Below, piece after piece: positions 32,773-42,501 of a stretch of 64,000 nucleotides of DNA. The DNA lies in NCBI GenBank assembly GCA_050847315.1, contig CP193791.1, one strand, 5' to 3'. The stretch's first letter is position 1, and the number at the start of each line of letters is the position of its first letter. The DNA comes from Cedecea sp000277545. Its GTDB lineage: Bacteria > Pseudomonadota > Gammaproteobacteria > Enterobacterales > Enterobacteriaceae. The notes below the pieces were generated by a model. It made no database searches and was not told where the DNA came from. It saw nothing but the letters and a program-made list of their open reading frames with translations. A program made the translations under genes and the position numbers.

Positions 32773-33495
32773 TTAAATTACTCGCCCGGCATCCGCCTCC
32801 CAGCGATAACCCACCCCGTAAACGGCGCGAATAAACGACTGATCGGTATCCAGCGCTTCAAGCTTGCGGCGCAGGTTTTTTATGTGACTGTCGATGGTGC
32901 GGTCGGTGACCACGCGGTAGTCGTCATACAGATGGTTCAGCAGCATTTCGCGGGAGAACACCTTCCCCGGCTCGTGGGACAGGGTTTTTAGCAGGCGGAA
33001 CTCGGCGGGGGTGAGATCCAGCAGTTTACCGCGCCAGATAGCCTGGAAACGGCCTTCATCAATCACCAGCGGACTTTCTTCCGACCCGGCGGAAATGGCA
33101 AGCTGACGCTTGCAGCGGCGGAGAATTGTTTTCACGCGTGCGACGACTTCGCGCGGGCTGTAAGGCTTGCAAATATAGTCGTCAGCGCCAATTTCCAGCC
33201 CCAGCAGACGGTCAATTTCTTCTATTTTGGCGGTCACCATGACGATGGGGACTTCGGAGAAACGTCTAATCTCTTTGCACAGCGTCAGGCCGTCTGTGCC
33301 GGGCAGCATCAAATCCAGCAGAATGAGATCCGGCGGCGTGTGGCGAACATACGGCAGCACCTGGTCGCCGTGGTTCAGCAGAGTAGGGGCATAGCTTGCC
33401 GCGCGGAGGTAGTCGATGAGCAACTGTCCAAGCTTAGGTTCATCTTCTACGATCAAAATACGGGGCGTACTGTCGTCAATCGGTAGCTCGGTCAT
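32773..33495 (-). CDS. baeR: Response regulator BaeR
   Basis: 240 residues, OmpR/PhoB type. Receiver domain with phospho-acceptor D61 in LILLDLMLPG and a C-terminal winged helix (MLLNHLYDDYRVVTDRTIDSHIKNLRRKLE). Activates mdtABCD, acrD and spy in response to envelope stress in E. coli. Last gene of the operon, overlapping baeS by 4 bp. Confidence 0.96.
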   Translation of the reverse strand: MTELPIDDSTPRILIVEDEPKLGQLLIDYLRAASYAPTLLNHGDQVLPYVRHTPPDLILLDLMLPGTDGLTLCKEIRRFSEVPIVMVTAKIEEIDRLLGLEIGADDYICKPYSPREVVARVKTILRRCKRQLAISAGSEESPLVIDEGRFQAIWRGKLLDLTPAEFRLLKTLSHEPGKVFSREMLLNHLYDDYRVVTDRTIDSHIKNLRRKLEALDTDQSFIRAVYGVGYRWEADAGRVI

Positions 33496-34886
33496 AGTGT
33501 CCTCGACGTTTCTGTTTCCAGAGGAAGTTCAACGGTAATACTAACGCCGCCAAAGCGTGAATGGGAGGCGGTTAGCGTTCCGCCATGGGCGGTCACAATA
33601 TTCTGGCAGATAGACAGGCCCAGCCCTGAACCGCCGCTGGCGCGGTTGCGGGAACCTTCCGCGCGGTAGAAACGGTCAAACAGCTGGCCTAGCTGCTCGT
33701 CCGAGACGCCGGGTTCGCTGTCGTCAAAGCTCATCACAAACTGCTGATTCACAATTTTACCGCCGATCACCAGTTGCCCACCGCTGTCGGTGTAGCGGAG
33801 GCTGTTTTCCAACAGGTTATTGAACAGCTGCATCAGGCGGTCTCCGTCACCGAAAATAGTCGCGGTTTCCGGTAGCGCAAGGCGTATTGTCAGCCCGCGT
33901 GACTCAAAACGGGATCGAAATGCCCCGGCAACCACTTCCAGCAGCGCAATGATATCCAGCGATTTTTTCTGGTAGGCCAGCGCGCCTTCATCGGACATGG
34001 AAAGCTGGTGCAGGTCGTCAACGAGCTTGGTCAGGGTGGCGACTTCCATCTGCAGTGACGTGACGGACTCCGGCGTAAACTGACGCACGCCGTCCTGAAT
34101 TGCCTCTAGCTCACCGCGCAAAACGGCAAGCGGGGTGCGCAGCTCGTGAGAAATATCCGCCATGTAAGCCCGGCGCATTTTATGGTTTTTTTCCAGGGTG
34201 CTGGCAAGCTGGTTAAAGTCCTGTGCCAGCCGCCCCAGCTCATCCTGGCTGCCGACCGCAACCCGGGTGGAAAAATCTCCGGCGGCCAGCTTGTGCGTAC
34301 CTTCAACCAGGCGTTTCACCGGGGCCAGAAGGCCACGGGCAAGCAGGAAGGTGGCCGCTGCCGCCAGCAAACTGGACAGGGCGACGATGATCCAACTTGT
34401 GCGCCGCTGCTGGCGATCGAAGTTAATGTCGGTATTGCGGGTCAAACGCTCAATGGGGGAGGCTATCACCCAGCCAACGTCCTGACCATTGACGTTAATC
34501 GGTTTGCGCATCCCGTCTGGAGGGAGCTTCTCTCGAGGGCCAACCAGAACCTGATAGTTTTGATCGACCACCCAAAACTTAGTGCGCCAGCCCTGCGGCG
34601 GCATGCCGTGAGCTTCATCCCCTTCGCGCTCAAACGAACGTAAAATCTGAAACACAAACCTGTCGTTGTGCCGCAGGAAGCGCCAGTTGCCGTGCAGCGC
34701 ATACTGTTCGCCCAGGGCATCACTCAGCATCTCAATGCGCTGAGTATTACCGCGTTTGATGTAGTCGATAAAGCCACGCTCAAAGCTTAACCTCACGCCC
34801 CAGTGCATGATGGCCAGCACCAGCAGGCAGGTGGAGAATATGGCGAGGAATAATTTCCCGGTGATCCCGGAGCGGTAAAGTTTCAT
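33492..34886 (-). CDS. baeS: Sensor histidine kinase BaeS
   Basis: 464 residues: membrane helix near residue 15, periplasmic sensor region, second helix near residue 170, HAMP, HisKA with phospho-acceptor H247 in ISHELRTPL, and an HATPase domain with GGSGLGLSICQNI. Detects envelope damage (indole, flavonoids, spheroplasting in E. coli) and phosphorylates BaeR. Overlaps both neighbours by 4 bp. Confidence 0.96.
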   Translation of the reverse strand: MKLYRSGITGKLFLAIFSTCLLVLAIMHWGVRLSFERGFIDYIKRGNTQRIEMLSDALGEQYALHGNWRFLRHNDRFVFQILRSFEREGDEAHGMPPQGWRTKFWVVDQNYQVLVGPREKLPPDGMRKPINVNGQDVGWVIASPIERLTRNTDINFDRQQRRTSWIIVALSSLLAAAATFLLARGLLAPVKRLVEGTHKLAAGDFSTRVAVGSQDELGRLAQDFNQLASTLEKNHKMRRAYMADISHELRTPLAVLRGELEAIQDGVRQFTPESVTSLQMEVATLTKLVDDLHQLSMSDEGALAYQKKSLDIIALLEVVAGAFRSRFESRGLTIRLALPETATIFGDGDRLMQLFNNLLENSLRYTDSGGQLVIGGKIVNQQFVMSFDDSEPGVSDEQLGQLFDRFYRAEGSRNRASGGSGLGLSICQNIVTAHGGTLTASHSRFGGVSITVELPLETETSRTL

Positions 34887-36298
34887 GTTTCGCTCCTTTT
34901 ACGGCGGCTGATGACCGTGTTTTCTGAACGGTCATTTGGGACGCGGGCAAACAGCAATGCCGGAAGGGCGATGACCAGCGCCATGCAGAAATAGGTGTAC
35001 ATAAAGATGCTGTGAGCCTGTTCCCCACCCACCGGAAGCTGCTGGTGGCCAAACATGCCCAGCAGCAGGCCCGCGACGGTCACGCCGATACTCATGGAAA
35101 GCTGCATGACCATTGAGAGCATGCTGTTGCCGCCGCTGGCGAGGTCATCCGGCAGATCTTTTAGCGTCAGCGTATTCATGGAAGAGAAGCGCATGGAGTT
35201 GACCATGCCCTGTACAAACAGGACGACCGGCAGCAGCCAGAACCAGCCCATCAGGGCCGTACCCATAAACATCAGCGTGATCAGCGCCAGGCCGAGCGTG
35301 GCGACGACCAGCACGTTGCGGTAGCCGAAGCGGTTGACGACCTGCACAACGATACGTTTCATGCCCATGCTGCCAAGCACCATTGGGACCATCATCAGCC
35401 CGGCATGGAATGGCGAGAAACCCATCCCAATCTGCAGAAACACCGGCGTCATAAACGGCAACATGCCGCTGCCGATGCGCCCGCACAGGCTGCCCAGCAG
35501 GCCAAGCGAAAAGGTTTTCGTGTTGAACAGATTGAGATTGAACAGCGCGTTTTCGTTGTCGCGGGCATGCCACAGGTAAAGCAGAATGGCGATAACCCCG
35601 CCAAGGATCAGCAACCCGAGCGTTTCACTGGAAATGCCCAGGCCTTTTTGTCCGTCCAGGGCAATGGTCAGCGCCGCCATCCCAAACGCCAGTAGCAGGA
35701 AGCCGGAAATATCAAAGCGTCGGGTTTGCATGGTGTAGTTGGGCATCAGCCACAGGGTAGCGATGGCCCCGACAATGCCGACAGGAATGTTTATCAGGAA
35801 AATCCAGTGCCAGGAGGCGTACTCCACCAGCACGCCGCCCAGCGCAGGGCCGAGCAGGGGGCCTACCTGGCCTGGGATCGTCACGAAGGTCATCGCCGCC
35901 ATATATTGCGCCCGCGGAACGATTTTCATCACCGTGAGGCGCCCCACCGGTACCATCATGGCCCCGCCAATGCCCTGCACGACGCGGGCGAGAACAAGCT
36001 CGTTGAGCGTTGAGGCATTGGAGCAAAACAGGGACCCGAGGGTAAAAAGAATTATCGCCGTGAAGAAGATATTGCGAACGCCCACTCTGTCCGCCAGCCA
36101 GCCGCTTGCCGGAAGCATGACCGCAACCGTTAACACGTAGGCCACCACCACCGAGTGCATATGCAGCGGGCTTACGCCCAGACTATGCGCCATCGAGGGA
36201 AGCGCGGTGTTCACAATCGTGGTGTCCAGCGCCTGCATAAAGAAGCCAAAAGCGACAATCCATAACTGCCAGCGAACGGCGGTGGGCAAATCAGTCAT
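34883..36298 (-). CDS. mdtD: MFS transporter MdtD (DHA2 family)
   Basis: 471 residues, 14 predicted helices. The start QALDTTIVNTALPSMAHSLG is the DHA2 signature and GPALGGVLVEYASWHWIF is motif C. Encoded within mdtABCD but not required for MdtABC-dependent resistance in E. coli, where it has been linked to iron-citrate efflux. Overlaps mdtC by 4 bp. Confidence 0.95.
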   Translation of the reverse strand: MTDLPTAVRWQLWIVAFGFFMQALDTTIVNTALPSMAHSLGVSPLHMHSVVVAYVLTVAVMLPASGWLADRVGVRNIFFTAIILFTLGSLFCSNASTLNELVLARVVQGIGGAMMVPVGRLTVMKIVPRAQYMAAMTFVTIPGQVGPLLGPALGGVLVEYASWHWIFLINIPVGIVGAIATLWLMPNYTMQTRRFDISGFLLLAFGMAALTIALDGQKGLGISSETLGLLILGGVIAILLYLWHARDNENALFNLNLFNTKTFSLGLLGSLCGRIGSGMLPFMTPVFLQIGMGFSPFHAGLMMVPMVLGSMGMKRIVVQVVNRFGYRNVLVVATLGLALITLMFMGTALMGWFWLLPVVLFVQGMVNSMRFSSMNTLTLKDLPDDLASGGNSMLSMVMQLSMSIGVTVAGLLLGMFGHQQLPVGGEQAHSIFMYTYFCMALVIALPALLFARVPNDRSENTVISRRKRSET

Positions 36299-39200
36299 AC
36301 GGACAGAGCCTTACTTTCACGGGGTTTGCGGCTAAAGCGCAATCTCAGTCGGTCAAAGAACAGGTAAACCACCGGCGTGGTGTAAAGCGTCAACAGCTGG
36401 CTCATCACCAGCCCGCCTACGATGGTGATCCCCAGCGGCTGGCGAAGTTCTGCGCCATCCCCGCTGGTTAGCACCAGCGGTAGCGCGCCAAACAGCGCGG
36501 CCAGCGTGGTCATCATAATAGGGCGGAAGCGCAGCAGGCAGGCCTGGAAAATCGCCTCTTCCGGCGTTAAATCGCCCTTACGCTGCGCCTCTATTGCGAA
36601 GTCCACCATCATAATGGCGTTCTTTTTCACGATACCTATCAGCAGCATGATACCGATTAGCGCAATCAGGCTGAAGGGGGCGCCGAAAAGTTCCAGCGCC
36701 AGCAGCGCCCCGACGCCCGCAGAAGGCAGCGTCGAGAGGATGGTCAGCGGGTGAACGTAGCTTTCGTACAATATACCCAGCACGATATACACTGTGGCAA
36801 TGGCTGCCAGAATCAGAATCACCTGCGAGTTCATCGTCTGCTGGAACACCTGTGCCGTCCCGGCGTAGCTGCCGCGCACGGTAGTCGGTACGCCCAGCGA
36901 GGTCATGGTTCTGTCGATGGCGTCGCTGGCTTCAGAAAGCGATACCCCGTCAGGCAGGTTGAACGAGATGGTTGATGCGGCGGACAACCCCTGATGGTTA
37001 ACCGACAGCGGGGCATTCGCTGGCTGCCATTTGGCAAAGTAGGAGAGGGGGATCGACTTCCCTTCGCTGTTAATCACAAACATCTGGTTGAGCGAGCTGA
37101 TGTCCTGGGTGTAGCGCGGGTCGACCTCCATGACCACCTTATACTGGTTCAACGGCTGGTAGATGGTGGAAATCTGGCGCTGACCAAAGGCGTTGTTGAG
37201 CAAATTGTTGGCATCCGAGACGCTGATCCCCAGACGTGACATGGTTTCACGGTCGTAAATCAGGTCCATCTCCGAGCCGTTATCCTGCTGGTCGGAGTTA
37301 ACGTCAGCTAGTTCCGGCAGCGCCGCCAGCGCTTTACGGATTTTCGGCTCCCACTCTCGCAGGGCGCTTAACTCATCGGAAAGCAGCGTGTACTGGTAGC
37401 TGGCGTTCGCCTGACGGCCACCAACGCGAATATCCTGCACCGCCATTAAATAGAGGTTGGCGCCGGGCTCTTTTGCAAGCTTGCCGCGCAGTCGGTCAAT
37501 CACCTGCTGGGCGGTTTCCTGGCGTTCGCTCAATGGCTTAAGTGAGATAAACATCATGCCGCTGTTAACCCGAGAGCCGCCGGTAAAGCCGGTGACGTTA
37601 TCCACCGCCGGATCTTCACGAATGATCTTCATAAAGTCCTGCAGCTTACCGCGCATGGCCTGGAAAGAGATGCTCTGATCGGCCTGAATATTGCCCATCA
37701 GCCTGCCGGTGTCCTGCTCCGGGAAGAAGGTTTTTGGGATCGCAATGTAGAGCCAGACGCTCAGGGCTATCGTCCCCAGCAGCACCATGCCCACCAGCCG
37801 CGTATGGTTTAGCACCCATTTCAACGACCGGGCGTAACCGCCCTGCATGGCAATCAGCAGGCGACCAAATCCACGGTTTTTGTTTCTCTTTTCCGGCGGA
37901 CGGTTCTTCAGGAGCCAGCCACACATCATCGGCGTGAGGGTGAGCGACACCACCAGCGAAATCCCGATAGCGACCGAAAGTGTGACCGCAAACTCGCGGA
38001 ATAGGCGCCCCGGCAGACCGCCCATCAACAGCAGCGGCAGGAAGACCGCCACCAGCGACAGACTCATGGACAACACGGTAAAGCCCACTTCCCGCACGCC
38101 CTGGAGCGCCGCTTGCATGGGCTTCACGCCCGCTTCCAAATGACGGGAAATGTTTTCCAGTACCACGATGGCGTCATCGACCACAAAACCTGTGGCGATG
38201 GTCAGCGCCATCAGCGACAGGTTATTGAGGCTGAAGCCGCACAGATACATGGCGGCAAAAGTCCCGATCAGCGACACCGGCACGGCCACCGCCGGAATAA
38301 AGGTCGCGCGCCCTGAGCGAAGAAACAGAAACACCACCAGAATCACCAGCGACACGGAGATCACCAGCGATTGTTCTACCTCGGCCAGCGAGGCGCGAAT
38401 GGTTGGCGACCGGTCCTGGGCTACCTGCAGGTCGATGGAAGCCGGAATGGTTTCTCGTAGTTCGGGTATTTTGGCGCGGATGCGGTCCACGGTTTCGATG
38501 ATGTTCGCTTCCTGCGACTTGCGAATCATCAGCAAAATGGCTGGTTTGGCGTTGGTCATCCCGGCGTTACGCACGTCCTGTACGCTGTCGGTGACGTTGG
38601 CGACATCCTGAAGGCGTACGGCCGAACCGTTATTGTAATGCACGATAAGCGGCATATAGTTTGCCGCTTTTTTTAGCTCGTCGTTGGTCTGAATTTGCCA
38701 GCGGCTTGTACTGTCCTCTACCGAACCAAGGGGACGGCGAACGTTGGCATTGCTTATTGCAGTCCGGACGGCATCCAGCGACACGCCCTGGTTAAACAGC
38801 GCCTGTGGGTTGAGGTCCACGCGCACCGCGGGCAGAGAGCTTCCGCCGACGTCCACGTCGCCCACGCCGTCGATTTGTGAGACGGTTTGCGCGAGCTGCG
38901 TGGAGGCAAAATCATACAGCTCACCCTGCGATAGTGTGTCTGAAGTGAGCGTCAGGATCATGATCGGCGCATCGGACGGGTTGGCCTTGCGGTAAGTTGG
39001 CCGCCCCGGCATCCCGCTTGGCAGCAGGCTTTGGGCAGCGTTAATCGCCGCCTGCACGTCCCGCGCGGCACCGTTGATGTCACGGTCGAAATTAAATTCC
39101 AGAATGATGCGGGTGCTGCCCAGCGAACTGGACGAGGTCATTTCGTTGACCCCGGCAATGCGGCTCAGGGAACGCTCCAGCGGCGTGGCCACGGACGACG

Positions 39201-39378
39201 CCATGGTTTCCGGCGACGCGCCCGGCAGCGAGGCGCTGACCATGATCACCGGAAAATCGACCTGCGGCAGCGGGGCAACCGGCAGCAGGCGGAAGCCCAG
39301 CACGCCGCACAGCGTAATGGCGACGGTCAATAAAATCGTCGCCACCGGGCGGTAAATGAAGAGGGCAAAAAACTTCAC
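36295..39378 (-). CDS. mdtC: RND efflux pump subunit MdtC
   Basis: 1027 residues, 12 helices with two large periplasmic loops (HAE1 RND). The proton-relay region ATGFVVDDAIVVLENISRHLE and the start FALFIYRPVATILLTVAI are typical. Forms a heterotrimer with MdtB at 2:1 (B:C) in E. coli and exports bile salts, novobiocin and others through TolC. Directly abuts mdtB. Confidence 0.96.
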   Translation of the reverse strand: MKFFALFIYRPVATILLTVAITLCGVLGFRLLPVAPLPQVDFPVIMVSASLPGASPETMASSVATPLERSLSRIAGVNEMTSSSSLGSTRIILEFNFDRDINGAARDVQAAINAAQSLLPSGMPGRPTYRKANPSDAPIMILTLTSDTLSQGELYDFASTQLAQTVSQIDGVGDVDVGGSSLPAVRVDLNPQALFNQGVSLDAVRTAISNANVRRPLGSVEDSTSRWQIQTNDELKKAANYMPLIVHYNNGSAVRLQDVANVTDSVQDVRNAGMTNAKPAILLMIRKSQEANIIETVDRIRAKIPELRETIPASIDLQVAQDRSPTIRASLAEVEQSLVISVSLVILVVFLFLRSGRATFIPAVAVPVSLIGTFAAMYLCGFSLNNLSLMALTIATGFVVDDAIVVLENISRHLEAGVKPMQAALQGVREVGFTVLSMSLSLVAVFLPLLLMGGLPGRLFREFAVTLSVAIGISLVVSLTLTPMMCGWLLKNRPPEKRNKNRGFGRLLIAMQGGYARSLKWVLNHTRLVGMVLLGTIALSVWLYIAIPKTFFPEQDTGRLMGNIQADQSISFQAMRGKLQDFMKIIREDPAVDNVTGFTGGSRVNSGMMFISLKPLSERQETAQQVIDRLRGKLAKEPGANLYLMAVQDIRVGGRQANASYQYTLLSDELSALREWEPKIRKALAALPELADVNSDQQDNGSEMDLIYDRETMSRLGISVSDANNLLNNAFGQRQISTIYQPLNQYKVVMEVDPRYTQDISSLNQMFVINSEGKSIPLSYFAKWQPANAPLSVNHQGLSAASTISFNLPDGVSLSEASDAIDRTMTSLGVPTTVRGSYAGTAQVFQQTMNSQVILILAAIATVYIVLGILYESYVHPLTILSTLPSAGVGALLALELFGAPFSLIALIGIMLLIGIVKKNAIMMVDFAIEAQRKGDLTPEEAIFQACLLRFRPIMMTTLAALFGALPLVLTSGDGAELRQPLGITIVGGLVMSQLLTLYTTPVVYLFFDRLRLRFSRKPRESKALSV

Positions 39379-42300
39379 TTACGCCTCCTCATGCTGTCGG
39401 CCGAAACGACGGCGCGTGTAGTGCGACAGGCGGTCGAACAGCAGGTAAATCACCGGCGTGGTAAACAGCGTCAGCACCTGGCTGAGCAGCAGGCCACCCA
39501 CCATGCCAATACCCAGCGGGCGGCGAAGTTCTGCGCCAACGCCGGTTGAAAGCATCAGCGGGAGTGCACCCAGCAGCGCGGCGAGCGTGGTCATCAGAAT
39601 CGGACGGAAACGCAGCAGACAGGCCTGGTAAATCGCTTCGTACGGGGCCATGCCCTGTTCACGCTCGGCGGCCAGCGCAAAGTCGATCATCATGATCGCA
39701 TTCTTCTTCACGATACCAATGAGCAGAATGATGCCGATAATAGCGATAACGTCCAGTTCGGCCCCCGCCAGCATCAATGCAAGCAGTGCGCCAACGCCCG
39801 CCGTGGGCAGCGTCGACAGGATAGTGATCGGGTGGATAAAGCTTTCATACAGCACGCCAAGCACGATGTACATCGCCACGACCGAAGCAATAATCAGCCA
39901 GATGGTGCTGCCCAGCGCGGCCTGGAAGGCGAGGGTGCTACCCTGGAACTGCGTCGTGATATCGGACGGCATCGCCAGCTCTTTTTCCGCCGAGGTGATG
40001 GCGTTCACCGCGTCGCCCAGCGATTGCCCTTCCGGCACGTTAAAGGAGAACGTGGTGGACGGGAACTGGTCCAGGTGATTGATCGACAGCGGGGCAAAGC
40101 GCTGCTCCACCTTCGCAATCGCGCTTAATGGAATGCTGCCGCCGGTGCTGCTGGTGAGGCGAATGTTGTCGAGCGCGCTCAGCCCTGGCGTGGTGCTAGT
40201 GTCATGTTCGAGTACCACGCGATACTGGTTGGCCTGGGTGTAAATGGTTGAAATAAGGCGCTGGCCGAAGGCGTTATACAGGGCGCTGGTCACCGATGAC
40301 ATGTTGATGCCGAGGCGGCTGGCGCTGTCGCGGTCAACGTTGACGTAGGCCATCAGCCCCTGATCCTGCCAGTCACTGCTGATATCCGCGAGCTGAGGCA
40401 GCGTTTTAAGCTTGTCTTCCAGCTGCGGCACCCAGGTGCTCAGTTCGTCCAGCGAGGTCGCCTGCAGGGTGAACTGGTACTGGGTGCGGCTCACCGTGGT
40501 GTCGATAGTCAGATCCTGGATCGGCTGCAGATAAAGCTGCACGCCCGGGACGCTGGCGACATTCTGCTGCAATCTGTCAATCACCGTCGGGATGCGGTCA
40601 TCACGGTCGCTGAGCGGCTTAAGGTTAATTTGCAGGCGGGCGCTGTTTAACGAAGGGTTGGTGCCGTCTACGCCGACAAACGACGTCAGGCTTTCCACCG
40701 CCGGATCTTTCAGTATCACGTCTGCGACCTGCTGCTGACGCTGGGCCATGCTGGCGAAGGAGACCGACTGCGGAGCCTGCAGCGTGCCCTGGATAATGCC
40801 GTTATCCTGAATCGGGAAGAAGCCTTTGGGGATAAAGATCCACAGCACAATGGTCAACGCCAGCGTGCCAAAAGCAACGCTCAGCGTCAGCCACGGATGA
40901 TTCAGCACTTTGCTAAGCAGGCGGCCATAGGCGGCAATGATGTTATCAAACATCTTCTCGCTGGCGCGGGAGAAACGGTTCTGCTTACGCAATGATTCGT
41001 GGCTCAGCATTCTGGCGCACATCATCGGGGTAAGCGTCAGCGAAACCACGGCGGAGATTAAAATAGAAATTGCCAGCGTCACGGCAAACTCGCGGAACAG
41101 ACGGCCCACGATATCACCCATAAACAGCAGGGGGATGAGTACCGCAATCAGCGAGAAGGTCAGGGAAATAATGGTAAAGCCGATTTCCCCGGCGCCTTTT
41201 AACGCGGCGGCCAACGGCTTCTCACCTTTTTCGATGTAGCGAGAAATGTTCTCTATCACCACGATGGCATCGTCCACCACGAACCCGGTGGCGATGGTCA
41301 GCGCCATCAGCGTCAGGTTATTGATGGAGAAATCAAGGAATACCATCACCGCAAATGTGCCGACCAGCGACAGCGGCACGGCGACGGCAGGAATGATGGT
41401 GGCCGGCACGTTGCGCAGGAACAGGTAAATGATCATCACCACCAGCGCAATGGCCAGCATCAGCTCGTGCTGGGTGTCGGTCACGGAGGCGCGAATGTTG
41501 GTGGTACGGTCGCTGAGCAGTTTTACTTCAACCGACTTCGGCAGGCTTTGGGTCAGCGTCGGCAGCATCTGGCGGATGCTGTCTGCCGTCTCAATGATGT
41601 TGGCCCCAGGCTGGCGCTGGACGTTCATCACGATGGCCTGCTGCTTGTTTGCCCAGGCGCCGAGCCAGCTGTTCTCTGCCCCTTGCTCAACGGTGGCAAT
41701 ATCCCCGAGGCGGATTGGCGCGCCGTTCTGATAAGCGATGATTAAATCCCGGTATTCCTGGGCCGACTTCATCTGGTCGTTGGCGGAGAGCGTGACGGCG
41801 CGCTCCGGGCCGTCAAGGCTGCCTTTGGCAGAGTTGACGTTGGCATTGGTGATGGCGGTGCGAATGGTTTCGCTGGTCAGGCCGAGTGCGGCAATCACCG
41901 GAGCGTTCAATTTAACGCGAACGGCGGGGCGCTGGCCGCCCGCCAGCGTGACCAAACCGACGCCAGAAACCTGGGAGATTTTCTGGGCTACGCGGGTTTC
42001 CACCATATCTTCCACCTGCGTCATCGGCAGGGCGGTTGAGGTCACGGCAAGCGTCATGATAGGCGGATCCGCCGGGTTGACCTTGCTGTAAACCGGCGGG
42101 TTTGGCAGGTCAGTGGGCAGAAGGTTTGTCGCGGCGTTGATGGCCGCCTGCACTTCCTGCTCGGCAACGTCAAGCGCCAGCGTCAGCTGGAACTGAAGGG
42201 TGATAACCGACGCCCCGCCGGCGCTTTGCGATGACATCTGCTTCAGGCCGGACATCTGCCCAAACTGGCGTTCGAGTGGGGCAGTGATCGCCGAAGTAAT

Positions 42301-42501
42301 GACATCCGGGCTGGCGCCGGGATAGAGCGTGACCACCTGAATGGTAGGGTAGTCCACCTCCGGTAGCGCTGATACCGGGAGAAAGCGATAGCCAATAATC
42401 CCCGCCAGCAGGATAGCCACCATCAATAACGTGGTGGCAACTGGACGAAGAATAAACAGGCGGGAAGGGCCGCCAGTGGAGCCTGGAGGTAACACCTGCA
42501 T
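39379..42501 (-). CDS. mdtB: RND efflux pump subunit MdtB
   Basis: 1040 residues, same architecture as MdtC; proton-relay segment ATGFVVDDAIVVIENISRYIE, C-terminal repeat LLIGIVKKNAIMMIDFAL. Partner of MdtC. Its start overlaps the mdtA stop by one base, giving translational coupling. Confidence 0.96.
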   Translation of the reverse strand: MQVLPPGSTGGPSRLFILRPVATTLLMVAILLAGIIGYRFLPVSALPEVDYPTIQVVTLYPGASPDVITSAITAPLERQFGQMSGLKQMSSQSAGGASVITLQFQLTLALDVAEQEVQAAINAATNLLPTDLPNPPVYSKVNPADPPIMTLAVTSTALPMTQVEDMVETRVAQKISQVSGVGLVTLAGGQRPAVRVKLNAPVIAALGLTSETIRTAITNANVNSAKGSLDGPERAVTLSANDQMKSAQEYRDLIIAYQNGAPIRLGDIATVEQGAENSWLGAWANKQQAIVMNVQRQPGANIIETADSIRQMLPTLTQSLPKSVEVKLLSDRTTNIRASVTDTQHELMLAIALVVMIIYLFLRNVPATIIPAVAVPLSLVGTFAVMVFLDFSINNLTLMALTIATGFVVDDAIVVIENISRYIEKGEKPLAAALKGAGEIGFTIISLTFSLIAVLIPLLFMGDIVGRLFREFAVTLAISILISAVVSLTLTPMMCARMLSHESLRKQNRFSRASEKMFDNIIAAYGRLLSKVLNHPWLTLSVAFGTLALTIVLWIFIPKGFFPIQDNGIIQGTLQAPQSVSFASMAQRQQQVADVILKDPAVESLTSFVGVDGTNPSLNSARLQINLKPLSDRDDRIPTVIDRLQQNVASVPGVQLYLQPIQDLTIDTTVSRTQYQFTLQATSLDELSTWVPQLEDKLKTLPQLADISSDWQDQGLMAYVNVDRDSASRLGINMSSVTSALYNAFGQRLISTIYTQANQYRVVLEHDTSTTPGLSALDNIRLTSSTGGSIPLSAIAKVEQRFAPLSINHLDQFPSTTFSFNVPEGQSLGDAVNAITSAEKELAMPSDITTQFQGSTLAFQAALGSTIWLIIASVVAMYIVLGVLYESFIHPITILSTLPTAGVGALLALMLAGAELDVIAIIGIILLIGIVKKNAIMMIDFALAAEREQGMAPYEAIYQACLLRFRPILMTTLAALLGALPLMLSTGVGAELRRPLGIGMVGGLLLSQVLTLFTTPVIYLLFDRLSHYTRRRFGRQHEEA